Source: Methanoregula sp. PtaU1.Bin051 (lineage in GTDB: Archaea; Halobacteriota; Methanomicrobia; Methanomicrobiales; Methanospirillaceae). From it: a DNA stretch of 64,000 nt. The notes beneath the pieces are model-generated. The model searched no databases and had not been told where the DNA came from. It worked only from the letters and a program-made list of their open reading frames with translations. This document shows, one piece after another, positions 51,825 to 60,402 of this stretch (position 1 is its first letter; every line of letters starts with the position of its first letter). Location of the stretch: positions 186,001 through 250,000 of the forward strand of contig MVRE01000003.1 in assembly GCA_002067895.1 (NCBI GenBank). The letters are read 5' to 3'. The position numbers and the translations under genes are program-made.

Positions 51825-52187
51825 ATGGATTGGAGCGCAGAGCAATTGAATCTTACAAAAAAATACAAGAAACTCGAAGATATTCCGGAAAACGAGCGGA
51901 AATACAAGTGTCACACCTGCCATCTGATCGTGGATACAAATCCCTGCCCCAACTGCGGCGAGACGCACCTTGCCATCATGTGCCCGCTCGACCACTGCCA
52001 CTGCTCCCACGAGATGATCTCCGGCGTGGAATACTGCCCGCTCTGCAACCAGCCGGTCTGCCCCGAGTGCGGATCCCATGACGTCGTCCAGATAAGCCGG
52101 GTCACCGGGTACCTGCAGGACGTATCCGGCTGGAACGCCGGCAAGCAGCAGGAGCTCAGGGACCGGATGCGGTATTCGGTCGCATGA
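51825..52187 (+). CDS. Stand-alone NrdD-like zinc/glycyl-radical domain protein
   Basis: A protein of 120 residues. Four CxxC pairs lie in the centre (CHTC, CPNC, CPLC, CPEC) with extra His/Cys residues between them. The C-terminus [20 protein letters not shown] resembles the extreme C-terminus of class III ribonucleotide reductase, where a glycine in an RVxGYL context holds the radical and a four-Cys zinc site precedes it. The large catalytic barrel is absent. Annotated homologues are often called anaerobic NrdD, which is misleading. A TATA-like GTTTATTAAG lies 25 nt upstream, suggesting a leaderless transcript. Its stop overlaps the start of the next gene. Confidence 0.75.
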   Translation: MDWSAEQLNLTKKYKKLEDIPENERKYKCHTCHLIVDTNPCPNCGETHLAIMCPLDHCHCSHEMISGVEYCPLCNQPVCPECGSHDVVQISRVTGYLQDVSGWNAGKQQELRDRMRYSVA

Positions 52188-53065
52188 GATATTTTCTTGA
52201 CAACAGCACTCTTTTCGTCCGCGGTTCCTTTCGCGCCGTAAATATACGTACATCTGCCAGCGTCCTGCCGGTCTCGACCCTCCTGATTCATACGGTCAAT
52301 CCCAAAAAGAAACATGTCGCACCCGAAAAGGAACTGGAACTTGTCGCGGCTGCCGCCGGTATCGGGCCGGGATATACCGGGCTGCTCACAACCGTCCCTG
52401 TGCAGGATCTCTGTGTGCTCCAGTATGATTTTGTGACCGTTTTCATCGTGGCCCGGCACGGAGCCGTCAGGAAGAACGCGGGCGACCCGGTCAGCATCAT
52501 CGTCTGCAGCGGGCAGGGGCTGACCGATGCCGCTTTGCACGAGACTGCCGCGGTCGTAAAAGATGCGATGGCCGAGGCGCCCGGGGGCATTGCCGGCCAG
52601 AAACGTCCCTCCCCCCCGGGCGGCGTCATCGTCGCTTGTGAGGGGGCGCCGGAACACAATTCTGCCGGCCCGCAATCGCCGGTCGGGACCCGGGTCCGCG
52701 CCGCAATCCTGCACGGGATCGCTCACGCGATCAAGAAACAGGCACATACGGGTACGAGAAAACGCCCGTCCCTCTTCATCTTCAGCCGGTTCAAGGGGGA
52801 GCACTGGACGGAATGGTCTCCGGAGGACTGCCCGTACTATCCCTGCCACTTCGAGGGGCAGCGGTGCGACTTCTGCTACTGCCCGCTTTACCCTTGCGGC
52901 GACGAGGCCCTCGGTCAGTGGGTGGAGAGTTCGAACGGCGGGAAAGTCTGGAACTGCGCCCGCTGCACGATGATCCACGAACCTGCGGTTGCCGATTACC
53001 TGCTCCGGAACCCCGAGGCTTCAAAAGACGAGCTCGTGCGGGTCTGGAAATTAAGGAAAAAATAG
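52184..53065 (+). CDS. cbiZ: Adenosylcobinamide amidohydrolase CbiZ fused to Cys-rich domain
   Basis: A protein of 293 residues. Residues 1-200 match CbiZ ([20 protein letters not shown] near 19-38, [15 protein letters not shown] near 80, [12 protein letters not shown] near 180), which removes the side chain of adenosylpseudocobinamide to salvage corrinoids. Residues 210-293 are the Cys-rich small domain family PF04071 ([20 protein letters not shown], then [12 protein letters not shown]), often encoded near cobalamin genes. The fusion supports a shared role in corrinoid remodelling. The start overlaps the previous stop by 4 nt. Confidence 0.85.
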   Translation: MRYFLDNSTLFVRGSFRAVNIRTSASVLPVSTLLIHTVNPKKKHVAPEKELELVAAAAGIGPGYTGLLTTVPVQDLCVLQYDFVTVFIVARHGAVRKNAGDPVSIIVCSGQGLTDAALHETAAVVKDAMAEAPGGIAGQKRPSPPGGVIVACEGAPEHNSAGPQSPVGTRVRAAILHGIAHAIKKQAHTGTRKRPSLFIFSRFKGEHWTEWSPEDCPYYPCHFEGQRCDFCYCPLYPCGDEALGQWVESSNGGKVWNCARCTMIHEPAVADYLLRNPEASKDELVRVWKLRKK

Positions 53066-53123
53066 GTGCGGGCGTATCCCCGCCCTCAGGCCTTTTATCG
53101 TAAGAGCGGCTACGGAGTATTCG

Positions 53124-53318
53124 TTACTCTTTGATCCCGAGTGCTTTCAAGAGCTCGGGGAGCGGGATGCCGTGGGCTTCTGCTGCCTCGCGGATGGTCT
53201 CGCCGCGGGCGATCGCGCACCCGACACAGCCCATGCCGAACTTGAAGAGCGATTCTGCTGCATCGGGCTTGGCCTTCAGGAGATCGTAAATCGTGCTGTC
53301 TGCAGTAAGTTCTGCCAT
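53124..53318 (-). CDS. DUF1858 redox-disulfide domain protein (64 aa)
   Basis: A protein of 64 residues, a single DUF1858 domain with TADSTIYDLLKAKPDAAESL and the C-x2-C pair in GMGCVGCAIARGETIREAA. The family is associated with hybrid-cluster proteins and other redox enzymes as a small disulfide carrier. It stands alone here, with no hybrid-cluster gene nearby. It is convergent with cbiZ and divergent from rpa. Confidence 0.92.
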   Translation of the reverse strand: MAELTADSTIYDLLKAKPDAAESLFKFGMGCVGCAIARGETIREAAEAHGIPLPELLKALGIKE

Positions 53319-53432
53319 ACCTCACTTAGTCTGCCTGTCCTGACTTAAACCTGACCATCATGCCGTTCACTTTCGCTGTGCACACTTCACAATATATAGA
53401 CATGATGAGATCCGAATTGTAACCGGAGATGT

Positions 53433-54692
53433 ATGAGCATGGATTTTTCCGAAGCAGCAGCAAGAATCTCCCAGAAGATTGTGCAGAAAGGACAGGACGC
53501 ATCCAGGATCGATGTGAAAAAGATTGAAGGAAAGCTTAAGCGTCTTGTCGAAGAGTTCGGCGTCCAGCTGGCAGAAGCGGAACGCAGCGTTACAAATGAA
53601 CTGGCAAAGGAGTTCAATATCCCCGGCATCGGGACCGGCGGAAGCGCCGGGCCCGCAGGGGCAAGGGAGGAGCGGGCCATTTCCGAGATCGCACCCGGTG
53701 ACTGGGTGACCATCGAGGGCAAGGTTGTTGCGCTCCTCTCCCCGCCATCACCGGCGATCGCCCAGAGCGGGATCATCGCCGATGCGAGCGGCGCGATCCG
53801 GTTCGTCGCATGGGCCAAGGCCAACGCCCCGAAGATGAACGATGGCGGGTGGTACCGGATCGAGTCCGCTGTCGCAGACGAGTTCCGGGGGGTCACGAAC
53901 CTGAAGATCCATTCGGGCACGTCAATCAAACCAATCCTCGAGGACCGGGCGCTTGTCCCGTCAACGGTGAAGATCGCTGACCTTCGGCCGGGTATCGCAT
54001 CCGTCCGCGTCAAGGTCATGCAGGAATGGGAGTCCAGCCACGAGCGGATGCTCCAGTCCGGCATCCTTGGTGACGAGTCCGGAACGATCAAGTTCGTGAT
54101 CTGGAAGGAGCCCGGAAAGGAGAAGCTTGCAGTCGGCAGTGTCTATACCATCTATTACGCCACCGTCGACGAATACAACGGCAGGCTCTCGCTCAACCTG
54201 AGCGCGGCGACCCTGATGAAGGAGGAAGGCGACATCGTTGTCTCCGGCGGTGAGACAGAAGTGCGCGGCGTGATCGTGCACATCGCGCCCGGCTCCGGGC
54301 TCATCAAGCGCTGCCCGGTCGAGGGGTGCAACCGGGCGCTCTCGCGCCAGAACTACTGCCCGGTGCACGAGATCCAGCCGAAGTTTGTCTACGACCTGCG
54401 GATCAAGGGCTGGCTCGATGACGGGAAGAAGACGTACAACCTGCTCCTCCAGCGGGACGTTGTTGAATCCTTAACCGGCATGACCCTTGATGCGGCAAAG
54501 GAACTTGCCGAGAACAACCCGCTCGGCATGGACGAGGTTTTCCTGCGGATGCGCGATGCGGTGCTCGGCAGGTACGTCGTCTGCAAAGGCAGGGAGATCG
54601 AGAACCGGCTGCTAGTCAAGTCCTGCGAACGGGCAAAAATACCTGTTGGCGAACATGCTTCCCTCCTGAACCGTGCCGGGGGCGCAGCATGA
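53433..54692 (+). CDS. rpa: Replication protein A (single-stranded-DNA-binding, OB-fold)
   Basis: A protein of 419 residues. A helical N-terminus of about 60 residues is followed by two OB folds at about 85-180 (VTIEGKVVALLSPPSPAIAQ) and 185-285 (VRVKVMQEWESSHERMLQSG). A zinc finger then appears near 290-315 (CPVEGCNRALSRQNYCPVH) and a third OB-like domain. This is the euryarchaeal RPA type. It protects single-stranded DNA in replication and repair. ATG 53433 or 53439 could initiate. Its stop overlaps the start of the next gene (ATGA). Confidence 0.93.
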   Translation: MSMDFSEAAARISQKIVQKGQDASRIDVKKIEGKLKRLVEEFGVQLAEAERSVTNELAKEFNIPGIGTGGSAGPAGAREERAISEIAPGDWVTIEGKVVALLSPPSPAIAQSGIIADASGAIRFVAWAKANAPKMNDGGWYRIESAVADEFRGVTNLKIHSGTSIKPILEDRALVPSTVKIADLRPGIASVRVKVMQEWESSHERMLQSGILGDESGTIKFVIWKEPGKEKLAVGSVYTIYYATVDEYNGRLSLNLSAATLMKEEGDIVVSGGETEVRGVIVHIAPGSGLIKRCPVEGCNRALSRQNYCPVHEIQPKFVYDLRIKGWLDDGKKTYNLLLQRDVVESLTGMTLDAAKELAENNPLGMDEVFLRMRDAVLGRYVVCKGREIENRLLVKSCERAKIPVGEHASLLNRAGGAA

Positions 54693-55294
54693 GCAACGGC
54701 GGCTCCGGGCCGGGAGGCGGGCGAAGGGAAGGCGGCTTTGAGCGCGAACCGGCCCGGCGGGTCTTTGCAGGCGAGCTGCGGGAATGCCGGTACCAGTTCC
54801 GGGAGGGCGAGGACGAGAAAAGCCCCACCTTTGTCCTGCTCCCGACCGGCGAGCGCTGCAACCGGGTCTTCCTCGTCGGAACGCTGACGGAGAAGCAGCG
54901 GCAGGGCGACCAGAACATCTTCTACCGCGGGCGCGTTGTCGATCCCACCGGGACGTTCTTTGTCATGGCAGGCAGCTACCAGCCCGAGGCGATGCAGCAG
55001 CTGGCCCGGATCGAGACGCCGGCGTTTGTCGCGGTCGTGGGAAAGCCCAGCATCTACCAGACACCTGACGGGGCATACCTCGTCTCTGTCCGGGTGGAAT
55101 CCATAACCGTCGTTGACAAGGATACCCGGGACCTATGGGTGCTGGATACTGCGGCAAGGACCCTTGACCGGCTCGATGCCGCCGCAGCAGGGATCTCGCC
55201 GGATGCCGCGAGAATCAAGGAGCATTACCCGGCTCTCGAACCGGCCGTCTTCCGGAAGATGGCATACGAAGCGCTGGCGCAGATTAAGATGTGA
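54689..55294 (+). CDS. RPA-associated protein (COG3390, single OB-fold)
   Basis: A protein of 201 residues, beginning with a Gly-rich tail and then an OB-fold domain (CNRVFLVGTLTEKQRQGDQN, VVDPTGTFFVMAGSYQPEAM). A C-terminal winged-helix-like region ends AYEALAQIKM. COG3390 proteins are encoded next to RPA in many euryarchaea and bind it. The 4-nt overlap with rpa supports a complex. Confidence 0.9.
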   Translation: MSNGGSGPGGGRREGGFEREPARRVFAGELRECRYQFREGEDEKSPTFVLLPTGERCNRVFLVGTLTEKQRQGDQNIFYRGRVVDPTGTFFVMAGSYQPEAMQQLARIETPAFVAVVGKPSIYQTPDGAYLVSVRVESITVVDKDTRDLWVLDTAARTLDRLDAAAAGISPDAARIKEHYPALEPAVFRKMAYEALAQIKM

Positions 55295-55357
55295 GCTGCC
55301 CGCGAAAGGGCACAGCAAACCTTATTTTTTCCGGTTACTACTCTTCTTCGATCCGCT

Positions 55358-55519
55358 ATGGAGCAGAAGGCATTGAGTGAGCTGATCAAGAATATCGACA
55401 CAAAGGCCCTCAAGGATGAGGCAAAGAAGCTGAACCTGAAGCTGGGGCGCTGCCCGACAAAGATGAGCATCGCAAAGATGCTGCCGGAAGCGACACTGAA
55501 AAAACTGGCAAAGAAGTGA
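55358..55519 (+). CDS. Small basic helical protein downstream of RPA genes (53 aa)
   Basis: An ATG frame of 53 residues, [20 protein letters not shown] and on to [12 protein letters not shown]. It is rich in Lys and Leu with regular amphipathic helices and clean codon use, so probably real. It starts 63 bp after the COG3390 gene and after a T-rich stretch (CTTATTTTTTCC) that could end the previous transcript. Its family is not recognised; a DNA- or protein-binding accessory role is a guess. Confidence 0.6.
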   Translation: MEQKALSELIKNIDTKALKDEAKKLNLKLGRCPTKMSIAKMLPEATLKKLAKK

Positions 55520-55908
55520 GCGGCCGGTAGAACAGATATTGCATGGATGGATACAAGTGCCGTTTCTCGTACAGGTGCTGCCGTCCGATAGCATATCGCC
55601 ACAAGGTCATTCTTGGTAACAGTTGAGATACGACAGCGCCCACCAGTGCGCCGCCTCGTCGGGGCGCACGGCGGGCAGGAACTTATGCCATATACGAATT
55701 TTCCATAGTTAACTTTTCGTTTTCATCAGAATACTTCGATATGCAAAGAACCGAACGAAGTGAGGTTCGAGCAGGAGAAATTTTCGTCAGAAAATTTCGA
55801 CATCCAAAGGGCCGAGCTACGCGAAGCCCGAGGAAGAGAAATTTTCGTCAGAAAATTTCGACATCCAAAGGGCCGAGCTACGCGAAGGCCGAGGAAGAGA
55901 AATTTTCG
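55520..55908. other. Gene-free region with 61-bp tandem repeats
   Basis: About 390 bp between the small basic protein and the M24 peptidase 3' end. Its right half holds the 61-bp tandem repeat described separately. The left half (55520-55740) has no feature I can support. Confidence 0.5.
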
Positions 55909-55922
55909 TCAGAAAATTTCGA
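55775..55922. repeat. 61-bp tandem repeat with palindrome, about 2.4 copies
   Basis: The unit starts GAGAAATTTTCGTCAG and recurs at 55775, 55836 and 55897 (period 61). Each unit contains the perfect inverted repeat GAAATTTTC-GTCA-GAAAATTTC, then CATCCAAAGGGCCGAGCTAC and a GAAGSCCGAGGA segment. The last copy runs into the 3' end of the peptidase gene, encoding its terminal GLVEIF on the other strand. Confidence 0.85.
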
Positions 55923-57093
55923 CCAGACCACGGTTCGTCCCCGTCAGGGACCGCCCGCCCTGCGGGGTCACGGCAAACGTATTCTCGATCCCGACGAGGC
56001 CGACGTCGGCAATCCCTTTCTTGGGCTCGAGGGCAAGGACCATCCCTTCTTCGAGCGGCTCGTCGAAGCCTTCCGCGATGACCGGCAGCTCGTCGATCCA
56101 GAGCCCGATCCCGTGGCCGAGGAACTTTACCCGGTGCTCGCCAAAGCCCATGAAGTTTTCCAGGAACGACGGTTCGAGGCCGGCCATGACCGCCCGGTAG
56201 ATCTCCGAAGGAATCGCACCGGGTTTCAGCAGGGAGGCAAGCTCGTCCTGGATCTCCACGCACCGGTGGTGCGCTTCGATAGCGTGGTCCGGAATGGGCC
56301 TTCCGAACATGTACGACAGGGTCTTGTCGGTCTGGTATCCCTTGTACCCGCAGCCGATATCGACAACAACGAGGTCCCCTTTCCGGAGTTTCCGTTGCGG
56401 ATCCCCCGTCTGCGGGACCGAGGGGTGCATGCCGGCCATGCCGCCGGGAGTGTCCACACAGACCGGGCAGATGGTGCTTGTGCCAAACCCGATCTCGCCG
56501 AGCACCATCTCATTGAACCCCCCGAAGCGGATGATCCCCTGGTGGCCTTCCTTTACCATCACCGAGTACAGGTCGCAGGCAAACGTGACCTCGTCGATCC
56601 CTTCCGCAAGCATCCCGGGCACGAGGTGCTCGAGCACGCGCCGGTGGATCTTCCCGGCCCGCTCCATGAGGGCAAGCTCGTACGGGCTCTTTCTTGCCCG
56701 GACGGCGCCGACCTGATCGTCGACCGCCTTAACGTTCTGGAAACGCAGGTGCTTCTGCATCCGCTGGAGCTGGGCGACCGGCACATGCTCGGTTTCGAGA
56801 TGGATTGTTCCGGGGAACTTCTTCATCTCCGCAGCGATGTCGCGGTAACTCCGCATCTTCCGGATATCAGGGAAGAGCGATTCGCCAACGGCCCGCCCGT
56901 AGCTCTGCCGCACCCAGAAGACCGCATCGCCGTCCCGCGGGATGAGGAGGAGGCCGTCCTGCATCGTGCCCGTGAAGTAATAGAGGGGGACCTTGGCTGT
57001 AATGGCAGCAAGATCCCAGCCGGGCTGCGTTTTGTCCATCCGGGCCCGGAAGCGTTTCATCCGGTCTTCAAGTTCAGAAAGCGGGACTTTCAT
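55909..57093 (-). CDS. M24-family Xaa-Pro-type aminopeptidase
   Basis: A protein of 394 residues. A creatinase N-domain (1-135) precedes the pita-bread domain. Metal ligands are visible in VVVDIGCGYKGYQTDKT (Asp pair near 255), GHGIGLWIDELP (His near 330), LEPKKGI (Glu) and IENTFAVT (Glu). Xaa-Pro dipeptidases of this kind release N-terminal residues before proline. The C-terminus ends on the tandem repeat, and the last residues may have been replaced by it. Confidence 0.9.
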   Translation of the reverse strand: MKVPLSELEDRMKRFRARMDKTQPGWDLAAITAKVPLYYFTGTMQDGLLLIPRDGDAVFWVRQSYGRAVGESLFPDIRKMRSYRDIAAEMKKFPGTIHLETEHVPVAQLQRMQKHLRFQNVKAVDDQVGAVRARKSPYELALMERAGKIHRRVLEHLVPGMLAEGIDEVTFACDLYSVMVKEGHQGIIRFGGFNEMVLGEIGFGTSTICPVCVDTPGGMAGMHPSVPQTGDPQRKLRKGDLVVVDIGCGYKGYQTDKTLSYMFGRPIPDHAIEAHHRCVEIQDELASLLKPGAIPSEIYRAVMAGLEPSFLENFMGFGEHRVKFLGHGIGLWIDELPVIAEGFDEPLEEGMVLALEPKKGIADVGLVGIENTFAVTPQGGRSLTGTNRGLVEIF

Positions 57094-57160
57094 GCGGTAA
57101 CAGCTTCGCGTGATTCAGATATTAAGGGTGATGGGATGAACCGGAAAAGAGGAGACCTGT

Positions 57161-57859
57161 TCAGGAGAGGGTGTGGCGGGAAGAGCGGGATTTTTTCTCC
57201 TTCTCCCACCGCTCCAGCACTTCCGGCCCCTCAATGAACACGAAGCCGTGCTTCCTCGCGTACCGCTGTGCGTCCTCCTTGGAGAGCGCTAAGCCCGATT
57301 CGTCGTCCAGCATCTCGCAGATCGTGACGGCGGGTGTGATCCCTGCCATGTCGGCGAGTGCGATCGAGAGTTCCGTCTGGCCGCGCCTGACGTCGAGGAG
57401 CCCGTCGGCCGCCCGGAGCAGCGCCATGTGGCCGGGCGTCCTGAAGACCTCGTGGAAGTTTACACCGCCCCCGTTGAGCGCACACTTCACCTGTTCGGCG
57501 ATCGCGTTCACGGTCATCGTCCGGTCGCGGTCGGTAATCCCTGTAAACGTGTTCCGGTGGTTCACCCAGAGCGAGAATGAGGAGTGGTTCTTCCGGTCGT
57601 AGGGGATGTCGCCCTCCCGCTCGGCAACCGCCATCGCCCGGAGCGCGTCGCTTGCGAACGGGAGCCCGAGGCGCTGTGCAGCGACGGGATGCACGGCCGT
57701 GCAGATCAGCCCCCCGCCGTCCTTGCGCATCCGGAGAATGTCTTTCGGTGTTACGGCATCGGAGCGGATCGCAAAGTCCGTCTCGCGCTCGCGGTCGTCG
57801 AAGTCGTAGAGCAGGATGAACTTCCCGTCCCGGAGAGCCGCAAGCGCCTTTTCGATCAC
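57161..57859 (-). CDS. ribB: 3,4-dihydroxy-2-butanone 4-phosphate synthase
   Basis: A protein of 232 residues that makes the four-carbon riboflavin precursor from ribulose 5-phosphate. It has FDDRERETDFAIRSDAVTP near 20-38, the active-site DRDRTMTVNAI, GHMALLRAADGLLDVRRGQT and VTICEMLDDESGLALSKEDA. Its start overlaps the stop of the riboflavin kinase/regulator gene by 4 nt. Confidence 0.95.
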   Translation of the reverse strand: MIEKALAALRDGKFILLYDFDDRERETDFAIRSDAVTPKDILRMRKDGGGLICTAVHPVAAQRLGLPFASDALRAMAVAEREGDIPYDRKNHSSFSLWVNHRNTFTGITDRDRTMTVNAIAEQVKCALNGGGVNFHEVFRTPGHMALLRAADGLLDVRRGQTELSIALADMAGITPAVTICEMLDDESGLALSKEDAQRYARKHGFVFIEGPEVLERWEKEKKSRSSRHTLS

Positions 57860-58521
57860 GCCCCCACCTCAACGGTGATCGAGTCCGAGTCACCGACCCC
57901 GAGTTTCCTGCGCAGCGCAACCGGGGCGATCACTTCGATGATGTCCTCCGGGTAGTGCGTCCTTCCGGGAACAACGATGCCGCAGGAGATGGTCCCGATC
58001 CGGCACGGGATGCACTTTGCGTCGCCGAATGTCCGGCCGTCCGTGGAGAACCCCTTGATCCGGATCCAGTCGAGCGCATCGATCTTCTTGCGCACCGGGA
58101 TGCTGGATGGGGTGAGCCGGATATTGAGCGTTCCCGGGTACGGTTCGAAGCCGAGATTGGTCCTGAACTGCTCCTTGTAGGGCGGGAGGCTCATGTAGTA
58201 CTTGCCCTCGCCGAGCCCGGAGATGACGGCGCCATTCAGCAGGTACGTCTTTTCGCCCTCGGAAAAGATCCGCGTGTATTCCTGGAATTCCCTGCGGAGT
58301 TCGTCCTCCCCCTGCCGGGTCACCGAGACATGCTGCCCGTCCGCCGCGATCGCCCGGGTGATCAGCCCCTGCGTCTCGAGCGCCTTGAGCCGCCGCGATG
58401 CCGTCTGCTGGCTGATCCCAAGCATCGTGCCGATGCTCTGGGTGGAGACAAAGACCGGGCCGTTGCAGCCGCCCCGAAGCGCGATCGCCTTGAGGCACTG
58501 GAGATCCTCAGCCGGTATCAT
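57856..58521 (-). CDS. rbkR: RbkR: HTH regulator fused to CTP-dependent riboflavin kinase
   Basis: A protein of 221 residues. Residues 1-85 form a winged helix (GTMLGISQQTASRRLKALET). Residues 90-221 are the archaeal riboflavin kinase (GLGEGKYYMSLPPYKEQF, GFEPYPGTLNIRL, GIVVPGRTHYPEDIIEVIAP). It is both the CTP-dependent kinase making FMN and, by family, a repressor of riboflavin genes. Coupling with ribB fits self-regulation. On the minus strand CATAAATAG lies about 25 nt before the ATG, suggesting a leaderless transcript. Confidence 0.94.
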   Translation of the reverse strand: MIPAEDLQCLKAIALRGGCNGPVFVSTQSIGTMLGISQQTASRRLKALETQGLITRAIAADGQHVSVTRQGEDELRREFQEYTRIFSEGEKTYLLNGAVISGLGEGKYYMSLPPYKEQFRTNLGFEPYPGTLNIRLTPSSIPVRKKIDALDWIRIKGFSTDGRTFGDAKCIPCRIGTISCGIVVPGRTHYPEDIIEVIAPVALRRKLGVGDSDSITVEVGA

Positions 58522-58595
58522 GCTTATCAGAATTGAGATGCTTACTATTTATGAGTTGCTTTCCTGTCGCCGCTCCGTCGTTATTCGTTTTATGT

Positions 58596-58609
58596 CGAAC
58601 TGGTGTTCG
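58596..58609. promoter_or_regulatory. Inverted repeat upstream of mevalonate-cluster regulator
   Basis: CGAAC-TGGT-GTTCG, a perfect 5-bp palindrome with a 4-bp spacer. It lies just upstream of an AT-rich GGTATTTAAC and about 37 bp before the regulator's ATG. The position suits an autoregulatory operator. Confidence 0.4.
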
Positions 58610-58645
58610 TTAGGTATTTAACAGGGCACATCGTTGTTATACAGC

Positions 58646-59356
58646 ATGAAATCCGGTGTGCGCAATCAGCTTGCCGAGAAGATGGCAGGCGAGATAACGC
58701 TCTCGGACTCACCGGGGCAGGCACTGAAGAAATGGCGCGTGAGCTTTGAGATCGCGCCCGGTGTCCTCTCGGAACGCCTCGGCGTCTCCCCCTCCGTGAT
58801 CAGCGATTACGAGAGCGGGAGGCGGAAGAGCCCCGGCACGGCCATCGTCGGCAAGATCGTGGACGCGATCCTGTCTATCGACGAAGAGCACGGCGGGAAC
58901 CATATCCAGCAGTTCTCATCCATGCTGTATACCGGCATGGATGACGACGTCATCTATGACATGCACGAGTACGTCTCGCCGGTCCCGCTCGAGACGTTTG
59001 CCGCGACGATCGGGTGCACGCTCCTCTGCGGGTCGGTCGAGCAGGCCATCAACGGCTATACGATCATCAACAGCTTAAACGCGATCCTCCAGCTCTCCAG
59101 CAACGAGTTCAACCGCATCTACGGCTGGAGCACGGAGCGGGCGTTAATCTTCACGAACGTCTCCACGGGGAAATCCCCGATGGTTGCGATCCGGGTCACG
59201 CCGTTTAAGCCGCGGTGCGTCGTGCTGCAGGGCATTGAAGCAGCAGACGTGCACCCGATCGTTGGGAAGATGGCAGAGCGCGACCGGATCACGGTCATGT
59301 GCACGGGCATGGAAGTAGAAACTATCGTGAGTGTACTGAGGGAAAAAGAATGGTAG
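58646..59356 (+). CDS. HTH regulator of mevalonate entry cluster (COG1709)
   Basis: A protein of 236 residues from ATG 58646. A Cro/C1-type HTH occupies about 35-75 ([20 protein letters not shown]). The remainder is an alpha/beta ligand domain ([20 protein letters not shown]). The stop overlaps the start of the HMG-CoA synthase gene. COG1709 regulators are encoded directly upstream of HMG-CoA synthase in many methanogens, so control of isoprenoid (lipid) synthesis is inferred. A 5-bp palindrome precedes it. Confidence 0.88.
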   Translation: MKSGVRNQLAEKMAGEITLSDSPGQALKKWRVSFEIAPGVLSERLGVSPSVISDYESGRRKSPGTAIVGKIVDAILSIDEEHGGNHIQQFSSMLYTGMDDDVIYDMHEYVSPVPLETFAATIGCTLLCGSVEQAINGYTIINSLNAILQLSSNEFNRIYGWSTERALIFTNVSTGKSPMVAIRVTPFKPRCVVLQGIEAADVHPIVGKMAERDRITVMCTGMEVETIVSVLREKEW

Positions 59357-60402
59357 GCATCATCACCTACGGTGCGTATATACCGGCATACCGGATCAAG
59401 GTTGAAGAGATCGCCCGCGTCTGGGGCGCAAACGCTAAGGACATCTCGGGAGGGCTCGGTGTTTTTGAAAAGTCCGTCCCGGACATGGACGAGGACACGG
59501 CGACAATAGCTGTCGAAGCGGCACGGAATGCCCTCGCGCGCAGGGCAGTGGACCCGGAGAAGATCGGGGCCGTGTACGTGGGGAGCGAGTCGCACCCGTA
59601 CGCGGTCAAGCCGACCGCCTGCACGGTCGGGGAGGCAATCGGCGCCACCCCGAACATGACTGCGGCCGACTACGAGTTTGCCTGCAAGGCGGGCACTGCC
59701 GGGATCCAGACCTGCATGGGGCTTGTTGCAAGCGGCATGATCCCGTACGGGCTTGCAATCGGCTCCGATGTCGCGCAGGGCGCTCCGTCCGATGCACTGG
59801 AGTACACTGCTGCCGCAGGCGGGGCCGCGTACCTGATCGGCAACGACGACCCCATCGCGACAATCAACCATACCTGCTCGTTCACGACGGACACTCCGGA
59901 CTTCTGGCGACGGGAGGGGCAGGACTACCCCCGCCACGGCGGGCGGTTTACCGGGGACCCCGGATATTTCAGGCACGTCGAAGGGGCTAGCAGGCTGCTG
60001 TTCTCCCAGGTGAAGAAGACCGCAAAGGACTACGATTATGCGATCTTCCACCAGCCGAATGCCAAATTCCCGCAGAAGATGGCAAAGACGCTCGGGTTCA
60101 CTGCAGAGCAGATCAAACCGGGGCTTGTCGTGCCGCGCCTCGGGAACACGTACTCCGGTGCGTCCCCGATCGGGCTTGCCGCAACGCTGGACATCGCAAA
60201 GCCTGGCGACCGGATTTTTGTCTGCTCCTTCGGGTCGGGTGCCGGAAGCGACGCGTTCGACATCACGGTGACGGACGCAATAAAAGGGCCGGCGTTTAAG
60301 CGGGACGCCGCGCCTTCTGTCGAGAGCCTCCTGAAAAATCCCATCTACCTCGACTATGCACGGTACGCGAAACACAAAGGGAAGATCGTGATGCAGTCAT
60401 GA
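59350..60402 (+). CDS. hmgS: Hydroxymethylglutaryl-CoA synthase
   Basis: A protein of 350 residues, the archaeal HMGCS type. It has [20 protein letters not shown] at the start and the catalytic Glu in [20 protein letters not shown] near 30-50. The nucleophilic Cys is in [16 protein letters not shown] near 110, and the His in [14 protein letters not shown] near 234. It condenses acetoacetyl-CoA with acetyl-CoA. It is coupled to the next genes by overlaps. Confidence 0.96.
   Translation: MVGIITYGAYIPAYRIKVEEIARVWGANAKDISGGLGVFEKSVPDMDEDTATIAVEAARNALARRAVDPEKIGAVYVGSESHPYAVKPTACTVGEAIGATPNMTAADYEFACKAGTAGIQTCMGLVASGMIPYGLAIGSDVAQGAPSDALEYTAAAGGAAYLIGNDDPIATINHTCSFTTDTPDFWRREGQDYPRHGGRFTGDPGYFRHVEGASRLLFSQVKKTAKDYDYAIFHQPNAKFPQKMAKTLGFTAEQIKPGLVVPRLGNTYSGASPIGLAATLDIAKPGDRIFVCSFGSGAGSDAFDITVTDAIKGPAFKRDAAPSVESLLKNPIYLDYARYAKHKGKIVMQS

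Noticed and set aside
55775-55922. Possible CRISPR array
   Set aside because: The repeats are directly adjacent at 61-bp period without unique spacers, only about 2.4 units, and no cas genes are near.
55741-57237. 498-codon plus-strand frame starting in the tandem repeat
   Set aside because: Antisense to the M24 peptidase, which has complete metal ligands; the N-terminal part is just repeat translation.
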